A stretch of 64,000 nucleotides of DNA from Homalodisca vitripennis (taxonomy: Eukaryota > Arthropoda > Insecta > Hemiptera > Cicadellidae), in assembly GCF_021130785.1 (NCBI RefSeq), contig NC_060213.1, forward strand, positions 135,298,001 to 135,362,000. The letters run 5' to 3'. The position numbers and the translations under genes were made by a program. The notes under the pieces are model-generated. The model did no database searches. It was not told the DNA's origin and worked only from the letters and a program-made list of their open reading frames with translations. Of this stretch, positions 24,770-34,652 are shown piece by piece. Positions within the stretch are counted from its first letter, which is position 1. Each line of letters begins with the position of its first letter.

Positions 24770-25570
24770 CATAACCACGTTTTACAGCTAAAGCATGAGA
24801 GATAGAGTAAAACGTCACTGGCCCTTTTTTGTAGATCGTATTATTTTGTATTAAAATCAAATTTTTTAATTTGGGCCTAAACCTAATGTTTTGTCTGCAA
24901 TGGAGCCCAGAAGAAAACAATATCTCACGTAAAACTCGAAAAATAGATACTTTAAAACGCGTAATGCGGCCAAACCATTGGGGATAGGGCAAAATGTCAT
25001 TTAACATTTTTTGTAGATCGCGCTGTTTTCTAAATCTTTTTGAAAATTTGTTTTGAGCTACGACCTACAGTTTAGCCGCTATCGAGCCCGGAAGGTACAT
25101 TTTTAGGCGAAACTTTCCAAATATTTTCACTTAATCACATTTTGCGGCCAAACCAAAGGAGATAGAGTAAAAAATTATTTAACCTTTTTTGTAGATCACT
25201 TTATTTCCTAAATATATCGTTTGTTTTATTTTGACCTCCGACCAATGGTTTCGCCGCTATCGACTCCAAAAACAAAATTTTCACGTAAAAGTTACAAAAA
25301 AATTGCACATAATCACGTTTTTCGGCCAAACCAATGGAGATAGGGCAAAACGTTACTAGACCTTTTCTGTAGATCGCGCAATTTGCTAATTTGATGGGTC
25401 AATCAGATTTGAGCTACGACCAACGGTTCGGCCGCTATCGGACTCGAAACATTATTTTTTATCGAAAAAAATCTCTGGAATGTCAAATATTCAAGCTTTT
25501 TGTCACTTAACCATGGAAGATAGAGCAAAAAGTCATTGGACCTTTTTTGTAGTTCACTTCATTCCTGACC
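24770..25570. repeat. Tandem array of diverged ~180-bp units
   Basis: An anchor resembling GAGATAGAGCAAAA, followed by CCTTTTTTGTAGATC, recurs with its GATAG core near 24799, 24982, 25161, 25340 and 25519, a spacing of 178-183 bp. Between anchors other blocks recur, including CGGCCAAACCAATGG, GAGCTACGACC and GCCGCTATCGAGCCC. A weaker unit lies upstream near 24620-24720. Units are only partly similar, so the array is old or evolving fast. Confidence 0.75.
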
Positions 25571-25594
25571 ATGAATTTTTTCAAATGCATATTA

Positions 25595-28500
25595 ATATAT
25601 ATATAATAAAAATTACTGAGTTGTAACAAAGTCCGTACATAAAGATGATAAAGTTTGGAAATTCTAATATCCAAATCTAAATTATACAGGGACTATTTTC
25701 ATTCAAATAATACAAATTCTTAATGTAAATATAATTTTGCGAGATATTATTTTACATGTTGGACCATATTATTTTGTTAACTTGTTTGAATGAACCCTTT
25801 TATTAATTTTTCGTTTAGACTATAATTTTTACCTTATTTTATGGAATTATTCATATTGAAGTATTACCTTAAAAAGAGCTTTTAAAACGTATAAAATAAA
25901 AGTAAAAATTAGTTAATATACGAAATTTTCAGCCCTAATTTGAAGCAAAAATTTAAATGTAATAATTGTTTAGATCGATAATCAATTAATTAATTTCAGG
26001 TGTGAAAAGGAAATTTAAACGAAGAAGTCTGCCGGTGAGTTATCAAGGATTTCGCGCATGCGCAAAAGCCGGAATCCCGGATCGTGGTTAGCCAAAGAAA
26101 ATGAACGAAAGTGAGTTTATCCGTGGATTATGAACTAGATTTGTGATACGGGGTTTTGGTGCATGAATCAAAGTAAGTGAATCGTACTATTAGTGTAGGT
26201 TGAATTAAAATTGTTAATTAGCGATATTTTGTTCTGATTGTGCCATACAAGTAATTTTTGCATGAAACTGTCATCATTCGTTTCCGGGCACTTTGCATTG
26301 TGGGAATAGGCAATATCAGTGAATTAGTGTAAGAAAGGTCGATCTATGCTGTAGATAAAATGGATTTCTTAACTACCTGGTGAGTGCTAAACAGATATTT
26401 TAGTTTAATAAAAGTCAGAAAGATACTAATCTATTATATTTGTTGTAAAATATACAGAATCACTGTCAGCCATCCCAAAATATAAGAGTTTTAAAAGGCT
26501 GCTATACACAATCAATCATTGCTCGTCTGCTGTGTCGTCTGCTTATTTGTTTACAACTGTCAAAAATCGTTTTGACAGAGATTTTTAAGTAGTGTTGAAC
26601 AATACTTTGAGTTTCAATGTCAGAAATATTTTCATCTCTTGCTTTTAGCTGTTTGTTACTAAAATTTTCGTGTCGATAACTGCGTAGTTAATGCCCTTTC
26701 ATGCAGGTGTTACTACAACCAAAAATCGTTTACACGGAAAGTCCCCATTACTATACAATTTGAATGTTTCATATTATATTAGGTTATGTTTGTGCATTTT
26801 GGGGAAGTGATGATTTATTATTCATAACAGTATATTAATTATGGATTGGAATTTTAAAGTTTGGTAAAATTAATAATTGTGTATAAACTTCCAACAAGGT
26901 TAGTAGTGGTTTAGACCTAAACCTACTTCATTTTTGAACTGGCCTCATTCTTACAAAGCCAAGTCATAAACCCAAATGATAAAAAAGTAGGCTTATTATT
27001 TTATAAAAGTCGGAATTATAAGTAAAAGAATACAGATTTGATGCAGATAAGGAAATATAACATTATCTAAGTTAATAGTAGTTGATAATCACATGCAAGA
27101 AGATGCACATTATGCCTAATTTAGTAAAATGCTAAATAGATGGGCTTATGGTTATAATTCTAATTTCAGCGAGGTAAGATTAAAAATTCTTATGTAATTA
27201 CTCCTCACTGTATCATCTTGTTCTTCCACTGTAACAAGAACACTGTTATTATCCTTTACTAAACTAATATTGGTAATATTAGTTTGTTAGTAGTAATAAG
27301 AGAACGTTTTAAAAATTTTCACTTCCATCGGGATAAATTGGCAGGTTAATATAGTTGTACAGCTGAAGACAGCGGAAGAGTCTAGTAGGCCTAGTTGGTA
27401 AATATTCGCTTTTTTCACTTCATATTATTTTTTTTTTTTTTTTCAAATGGAAAATACTTTGAAAAAAAAAAAAACAATTGGTGCAGTAAGGCCTAAAAAA
27501 AAAAATAAACAAACAAGTAACTTGTCGTTGAACGGCTGCTGACATTAATGTCTTCAGCGACCATTGCAGGCTACAGCACCTCTTACGCTTATGGCAACGA
27601 ACAAAAAACACCCTTCGAGGTAATACCTTCCAGTTACAGATCAAAATTCTAGAAGGCCTGACCATAAATGTTTGATAGAGTAAACAAAGTATTGTAAAAA
27701 TCAACAAAACAATATCCTACACAAGAATCCTATTTCAAGTATGTTAGGCCTATTATTTTTTTGTGTAATAGGCTATATGTTTGTGAGAACTTGAAAATTC
27801 ATTGTTGAAAAAAATTAGTCCCTATAGAGAGTTCTCTTTGATCGTTTTAGGTGACATGAATAGAAAATACTACCGAGAATGTTAAAGAAGTTACATGTAA
27901 CGTAGTAGCCTAACATGAATTAGGTGTTCTCTAATTTAAGGCTTTTTATATTTTTGAAATCAAAATAGTCACACACGTTTGAAACAGAGTAGTCATCTCC
28001 TGGATTCACTCAGTGATTGGCGTATTTGACTGACAACCGTGTTGCTAGTCGGTGTTGTTAGGGGGTAGGGTACGATAAGCGGACCCGGTTTTTGTATTGA
28101 AATTGGCAAACGATATTACTTAATCATAACCATCGATATAGGCCTAATCAATCGATGCTGATTAATTATTTTTAACGATTAATCAAATAATCTATATCAA
28201 TAGCTGTAAATACTTTAAAATAATACTCTTAATGTAATATTTCAATTTTATATTAATGTAAGTCAAATTTGATTATTAAAAATGACAGTCAATTTTAGAA
28301 AACTACAACGACATTGCTTTGGAAGATGATAAGACATGTTTTTTCATGACTTCAACATGTTGGAATCGTGTGGAAGAAACCCATTATGTGAAATTTGTGG
28401 GAAAGAAACAACTGTAAACTGTGAGAAGAGCAAATATGGTCGTCTTCAGTTTTTCTAATTTTGGTTATAATAACTTGTTTGATCACTGTAAATATATTAG

Positions 28501-29483
28501 ATTCATATTTTAATTTAAAACATATGATTGTTGGGGAAATTTGTTAAAAAAAATAACGTGTTGAATGCTTTTAAAATTTAATGAAATAATGCACTCACTT
28601 AATCCTGCGACTGTGGTTATCTGAAACGGTTTTATTTATGTAGTTTTCAGGCAAGAAATTTTGTAGGAAGACTCATCTAAATATTGCATTTAAAGTTTAG
28701 GCTATTGCTCATTTTGAGGCTGCTGATTATTTTTAAATATACACAAAATTGAACAGGTAATATAAGCAAAATGAACAATTTAATTAGCGTAATTAAGAAA
28801 TTACAGTTGTTATTAAATTAATAATACTAGTCGATTAATATAAATCTTTTTATTTTATGAATATCTTGTATTGTTTGTTCAATGTTAGTGTGGTATTTTA
28901 AACCATAAATGATATAAAAATAGGTGCAATGAATGCAATATAATGTCTTGTTAAAAGAAAGGCGATTAGAATACATTTGAATTGCCAAATAACCACAGTT
29001 TTAAGAGTTGTGACCTGAACCAGTAGAGAATGGCAAAAGTCAGGATACACCCTTTGAAAATCGAATAGTGGAAGAAATCGTAATGGCATCTGATATGGGG
29101 TGTTTGTTGGTCAGGCACTTCTAAGAGCTGTGGTGACAGTAAATTATAACTGTTTAATTGTAACTGGCAGATTTTTTTGCCATAACTCCTACACAGATAA
29201 AGAATATCTTAAAACAGATTTCACATATTTATTCCAAAGAATGAAGCAGTTCAAATGACGTGCCACATGATCCTCTTACTATTTTAAAATTATATACCAA
29301 GTCCATAAATACCGGATTTCAAGATTGTTGTCGCTATTGATATGGCTTCTAAAAAGGCTGCACCTCCATCTGTAGACACCCCTTACCAGAATACCATTTA
29401 CAATTCCTTGCACTTTTCGACTTTTATAAGAGTTGTAACTCAGACTTTTACTTGACCCTACAGATTATAGGTCTATAGGTGTA
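25595..29483. other. Long AT-rich non-coding region
   Basis: Apart from the candidate promoter near 26.0-26.4 kb, I find no supported gene. The region has homopolymer runs (T-run near 27427-27443, A-runs near 27464 and 27496) and short frames without recognisable motifs. It may be intronic or intergenic. Confidence 0.5.
25990..26390 (+). promoter_or_regulatory. Candidate host promoter/first-exon region
   Basis: The 12-mer CGCGCATGCGCA at 26053-26064 matches the NRF1 (Erect wing in flies) consensus YGCGCAYGCGCR exactly and sits in a small GC-richer island. Three good 5' splice-site matches to GTGAGT lie nearby: after CTGCCG at about 26035, after ATGAACGAAA at about 26110, and after a short frame starting ATGGATTTCTTAAC at 26360 with donor near 26379. 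This is compatible with alternative first exons of a gene that continues elsewhere. No downstream exon was identified, so this is only a candidate. Confidence 0.3.
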
Positions 29484-30067
29484 CAGGGTCATCCTAAAGT
29501 CAGTGGTCCACTCCAGTCATTTCTAAATGGTTTGAACCAATGTAATATTTCTGCTTTTCTACCTGAAAATCCCCCAATTAAGATTTTTGTTTTTGATTTC
29601 GCCAACAAGTAACCAGGGCACGAAGGATATAGGAGAAGGACTATTTCTCTTTGTTTTATACCACCATATTGAACATGAGGAGGGTGATTTGTCAAACTGA
29701 TATCAGGTACGTATAAAAAAAAAAGTATAAAAAAATCAGTGACGCAATAAAACTGCCACAAATCAAGTTTCATTGCAAATTTGTTTGTAAATAGCTGAAA
29801 ACCCCCATTTTTCTGCCAATCTTTAGTGACTGCCACCTTGGAACGGTAATAGATAGCAATTTCGGGTTTGCACCAAAAAAATGTTTTTTTTTTATATCCC
29901 ATTCCCAACGATGTAGGAGTTGCCATTTGAAAATTTTTAGTTGGCTCCCAACATTTTGCACAAAAGAAGTAAGTCTCATTAACCTACAAAGATCCAAAAA
30001 TTTTAATCTCAATAGCCAAACCGTGTATAAATGACAAGGGTAGCCACTGACTTTTGGAAGAAACCTG
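29484..30067. mobile_element. MITE with mariner-type ends
   Basis: The left end CAGGGTCATCCTAAAGTCAG follows a TA, and the right end is the inverted CAGGTTTCTTCCAAAAGTCA followed by a TA. Such ends and TA duplications are typical of IS630-Tc1-mariner elements. The 584-bp interior has no transposase. Two overlapping minus-strand frames are open across it but show no motif that I know, so I treat them as chance. Confidence 0.55.
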
Positions 30068-32199
30068 TATAAAAAAAATTCAAAAAATGAAGTTTCATGC
30101 AATTTAATGTTATGCAATATAGATGAAAACACTTATAGAGATATTTTTTTAATGTCTGTGATTGTATTCAGTTTGGTTTGTTACAAATTTGTTTATTTCA
30201 TTATTATCCCATGGAGTGACGTGCAACCATCATCAAACTTGATGTTATCCATGTAGAAATGTAGCTTCAAGCAAAATTTCAAGCCCATAGATCAGTTCGT
30301 TCTTGAGATATCGTGCGGACATACAGACAGAAAATGAAGTTTTTCCGGCTTCTCCAATGATATGCTTCGCTAATTGCTCAGCCAATTAAGGTTTAAGCTT
30401 ATCAATTAATAACCAGACCTATTAAGCAATGTTGATTTAAGTTAACACCCCACCTGAATAGCTTATATTATACTTTAAATAGTCATCTCTTGGTGTTTTT
30501 CGAATAGAGTACGGTACATTATAAATGTTTTATTTCATTCTGATTAACTTTATTTTTATATTTTTAAGTTTTTAACTTATGTTGTCCCTAACATGAGTAT
30601 GATTAATAAAAAAAGGTTGAAGCTCAAGCTACACTTTTCTATGTGAAATACTCACAGTTGTATTCATGGTATGAATTTCAAATGTTCGCAAATGGACTAA
30701 TACAATAATACACATGTGTTTGTTTAAAGTTTTTTATTGGCTATGGAAGGTTTTAAATTATCGAAGTAAAACAAAAATGGATTTCAATCCTTGAAGCGTA
30801 GTGTTTTACAACATTTGTAACATATAACGATGGCAAATGTCCGAAAATCCTATTCCTTTCAATACATATGTTAGCAATACAGTACAGATCAGAGCTAACA
30901 AAAATGAATTTCTAATTTGATTTTCTCATACACTTTTGTGTAATATACTTATAAATATTAATTTATTTGTATTTATAGTAAATAAAAAAGCTTGTGATAT
31001 ACAACTTTCAGTAAAAAAGTTTTATCTAAACTCAGTTTACGTGTGAGTTTCACAGTTTGGATGTATGTTTGAACAAGCGGGTGGGCGTGTTCACATCCTG
31101 TCCTAGACAGCAATTTCGCTTTAAGCCATTTACTGTGAGCTATTAGCTGGCTATTGTTTTACCAGAGGCAGCTATTTCTGTATGCGTTTAGTGCTGCAAT
31201 GTTGTGTTACGTGGAAAAACACCAGAGCTGTACAAGTAAACAAAACCTGGCCGACGTGCCATCTTCACCCCAACGACTGCACTGGAGAGGAGTCAGGTTG
31301 ACCAACAAAATTTTGTTAAATGCAAGAAAACTACTTTAGCTGTAAATTATTATCAAATCTGGTAATGGAGGTGCATTATTTTGTAAAAAATACATATAAA
31401 ATCTAAGCTACTGTCTAAAATAAAAGTCTAAATAATTTCTATATAACAAATTCCAATATAAAATTTTATATGGTCTAAATATTTCAACTCGTAAAAAAAA
31501 GAAGGATTGACATGTAAAAACTAGCAATATGTGAAATTACTATTTAGAAATATTAATACGATTTTTTCAGCTTTGTAAAGTTTATAAGAATGTTTACATT
31601 CTCAGTTTTACTTTGAGAAGTCTTGAAATTTATGAATAATACATTTTAAAAGAGTTACAAATTATTTTCTTTTTTTACTATTTTCTTTTTCTATTGCTTT
31701 GCACATAACATGCTCCAGGGTCCAACATTTTGAGAAAATACTTTTGTGCAAACTACATTACATGAAAATACACTCGAAAATAACCAATAAGGGTTTAAAA
31801 CCATGAAAGTGCGGTACATAAAATATTACTGATGAAAGTTTGTATTGCCCAATTAACTCTAAATGGTCAATGGTTCGTGACGTTTAATTGCTGAAACGTC
31901 AACATTGCATGTCCTTCAACAATGATGGCTTCTGTATTATTTGTTGGTTGCGGAACCGTAAAAATCTTGTTCAAGTGAAATATTGTTCTACATTTTTTTG
32001 CCAAAGAGTTCTGTGTCAAGGATAGAGTAATACTTTTATTAGAAATTTTAGAGCTTAAGAAAAAACTTAACAAGAAATCAGCTGAATATTTAAATAATAA
32101 GCAATAAAAGTTTCAGATAGAGGTCTCGTTATACCATTGAAGTTAGGACTATGAAGTTGTTCTAGTACTTCTAATGCCTGGAATCACACATTAGCTTAA
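30068..32199. other. Non-coding region with a dispersed-repeat segment
   Basis: No supported gene. About 30810-30870, read on the minus strand, resembles 50635-50700 (both contain AATAGGATTTT, CGGACATTT and CCATCGTT), so it is part of a dispersed repeat. Near 30300-30350 lies a GAGATATCGTGCGGACATAC phrase of the kind seen at the ends of arthropod transposons. Confidence 0.45.
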
Positions 32200-32980
32200 C
32201 AAGTTGACTGCCACACTGAATTTTTTTGCCCAACGCCTAACTGCCCATGAGTACCATATATGGTACTCACCTATATGCAGCAGCAGGCCATGAGTACCAG
32301 AAATGGTACTCACTCTATCTCAATGAAGGGTTGAAAAAAAATTAAATTTTCGTACTAATGATCATGATTTTAATTTCAAAACTTATCAAGTCGATTATAT
32401 ACATACCAAAATTACATGTCCCTAGTCTTAGCAAACATTTTTTTTTTATTTCGTTGGCATTCATGGTAATCTAATAATCAGCTGTTTTGACCATTATATT
32501 GTTTTGTGTGTTGGTTGAGAAAGGTTCTTTATAACCTCCAATGGCAGCCTATTCATCCCACCTCTAAGGGCGCAGCGTAAAATGGTACAGAAAGATTGTA
32601 TTTGACATGATCCTCAGTACATCATTTGTTAATTCTCTCCACATGTTCAAGAGTGTAACAGATAAAAAATTTAAAATTACAGAATGTAAAGAAAATTTAG
32701 TCATTGAACTATTTAAAAAAAAAACTGATAACATACCTCAAGAAATCACTATTAATCAAGAGCACAAGTTGGAAAGGCAACCTAAAAGAAACAAGTGTAC
32801 CAAAGTGTTATACAAAAACTCGCTCAAGAAAGAGGCAGGAAAGAAGCACAGGCGAAAACTAAAAAAGGTTTATACTAAATGCCTTAACTGCAATCTGTAC
32901 TTCTGCTCAGAATGCATGCAACATCATAACACTGCGGTTCCTATTCAACTCCTTGGGTTTATGCAGTGGAACAGCTAATA
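32200..32980 (+). mobile_element. piggyBac-like relic: left end plus C-terminal coding fragment
   Basis: A TTAA at 32196-32199 precedes CAAGTTGACTGCCAC. About 50 and 90 bp inside are two palindromic subterminal repeats: GAGTACCATATATGGTACTC (32249-32268, perfect) and an imperfect copy at 32292-32311. A piggyBac-type Cys-rich C-terminus follows at 32607-32978. No matching right end with TTAA was found, so the 3' border is unknown. Confidence 0.55.
32607..32978 (+). pseudogene. piggyBac-like transposase C-terminal Cys-rich domain
   Basis: The 123-codon frame has a basic linker (KLERQPKRNKC, then KKEAGKKHRRKLKK) and ends in YTKCLNCNLYFCSECMQHHN. The spaced Cys pairs followed by C-x-x-x-H-H match the cross-brace zinc domain at the end of piggyBac transposases, which binds the element ends. 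The DDD catalytic core is absent, so the element is an internal-deletion derivative or a fragment. Confidence 0.6.
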
Positions 32981-33171
32981 AGCAGTGTGGGTTTCAGTGT
33001 CTTTCAATGAGATCTTTGCTCTACTATTCCCATCCTGTTATCCACCTAAACTAATATATTGCTGCCAACGTAACTCTACTAGTGGTCATTATTTTAATCT
33101 TGTATTGGCATGCTACTTTGGGGCTTTGCACAAGGATTTTGTTCTAATTAACTAAAATGATAACTAATTAA

Positions 33172-33614
33172 CTGATCCAGTGGTGATTTTAATAGCTCAA
33201 TTTTCTCCTGATCCAGTGGTGATTTTGATAGGTCAATTCTCTCCTAATCCAGTGGTGATTTTGATAGCTCAATTCTCTCCTGATCCAGTGGTGATTTTGA
33301 TAGCTCAATTCTCTCCTGATCCAGTGGTGATTTTTATAGCTCAATTCTATCCTGATCCAGTGGTAATTTTTGATAGCTCAATTCTCTCCTGATCCAGTGG
33401 TGATTTTTATAGCTCAATTCTCTCCTGAATCCAGTGGTAATTTTTGATAGCTCAATTCTCTCCTGTTCCAGTGGTGATTTTTATAGCTCAATTCTCTCCT
33501 GATCCAGTGATGATTTTTATAGCTCAATTCTCTCCTGATCCAGTGGTGATTTTGATAGCTTAATTCTCTCCTGATCCAGTGGTGATTTTGATAGCTCAAT
33601 TCTCCTCCTGATCT
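33172..33614. repeat. 36-bp minisatellite, about 12 copies
   Basis: The unit starts TGATCCAGTGGTGATTTTGA and continues TAGCTCAATTCTCTCC. Most units are exactly 36 bp; a few carry one extra T in the T-run or another base. Because 36 is a multiple of three, peptide-like open frames (VILIAQFSPDP) arise on both strands and should not be called genes. Confidence 0.92.
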
Positions 33615-33946
33615 AGAGGTGCCCTAAATCACATTGGTATCGTTAGGGATTATATTATAAGAAGTTATTTTGTTAGGATATGTTAATTTGACAAAAATAA
33701 ATTGATTAACACTACAGAATCATTGTTGATGGTCAGAAAAAAGTCGATAACACTTGTGCGGTTAAGTCTATAACAGAAATATTAAATTCGTTTAAAGGTA
33801 ACTAAAATTAAAATTTTAAATAAGCTGCATCTAACAAAGATTTTATATTGGAATATTTCTTTGTTATTTTCACAGTCATAATCTGTTAGCTGAATAGATG
33901 ACTATTGACTTGACTGCCAGATTAGTGTACAATCTGGCTAATAGTA
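33615..33946. other. Spacer between minisatellite and pogo element
   Basis: AT-rich, no supported feature. It ends with the TA target of the pogo-type element. Confidence 0.45.
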
Positions 33947-34316
33947 GGGTGAGAGGGGGGCAACTTGTGGAGAGGGGCAGAAGTGGACAGTTTGAATTTC
34001 CCGCTTTGTAGGTGCAGAAATTTAGTTCACAGTTTTACCACAGGATGGTACTAGTGTATTGTCTCTACGAAGGAAGTTTGAAGCTCATACACACACTCTG
34101 AGACAGGTGAGAAATTTTTTAGTTTTTTTATAGTCCTAAAGTAAAATTTTAGCACTGTGTTTGAAGGCAAATATTTTTTTGTGTTTACGTTTTTATTTAA
34201 CAAAAGTATATTAGGGTGAATCTCCACTATTTTAGCAATAATTTGATGTATGTATTTGTGTACCTAAACCTAACCTAAAACTAAGATTGGGAGGGAAATA
34301 TAATAAAATGTCACTT

Positions 34317-34374
34317 GGGGCACTTGTGGACATTAAAAATGGGGCCACATGTGGAACATGTCCACAAGTGCCCC
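34317..34374. promoter_or_regulatory. Left subterminal cluster of pogo GGGGCACTTGTGGACA boxes
   Basis: Three related boxes are packed here: GGGGCACTTGTGGACA (34317-34332), a variant at 34341-34358, and the inverted TGTCCACAAGTGCCCC (34359-34374). They repeat the sequence of the terminal repeat itself and are probable transposase-binding sites. Confidence 0.6.
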
Positions 34375-34652
34375 AACACTCCAATTTGTATGTGTATTTT
34401 TAGCAAATATGTTGTTTAAACAGTTCCTACATTTTATAATCTATTGGAATTATATTTAATGTAATAAAGTCCCATTTAGAATAGCAGGTTAGGGGCCTAC
34501 CGAAATTTAAGTAGGTCTATTAGAAACGAGTTGCGTTTTTTATTTGCGTAAAACCCATGGTGTTTATAGGAATGAATCAAAGGGAAAAAATATTAAAATT
34601 TTTTCATTTACAGGCCTAACTCAGTGATGTCAGTTTATATATTACAGGTAGA

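Larger units (their letters stand above)
23395..25580. mobile_element. Unidentified 2.2 kb insertion with 14-bp flanking direct repeats
   Basis: The 14 bases TCAAATGCATATTA occur immediately before (23381-23394) and after (25581-25594) the segment, as expected for a target-site duplication. The inserted DNA differs sharply from its surroundings. It opens with a GC-rich stem (CTGGGGGC...GCCCCCAG around 23419-23438) in an otherwise AT-rich region, then has a duplicated block of about 300 bp and an array of about 180-bp units. No open frame of useful length is present on either strand. A long, variable-size duplication suggests retroposition or a Penelope/SINE-type route over a cut-and-paste transposon, but I cannot name the family. 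Confidence 0.6.

Noticed and set aside
29489..30132. Two overlapping minus-strand frames as a gene
   Set aside because: No known motif, and they cover a MITE with mariner-type ends.
33180..33599. Regular repeats that could be mistaken for a CRISPR array
   Set aside because: The units are contiguous 36-bp repeats without unique spacers, in an insect genome; it is a minisatellite.
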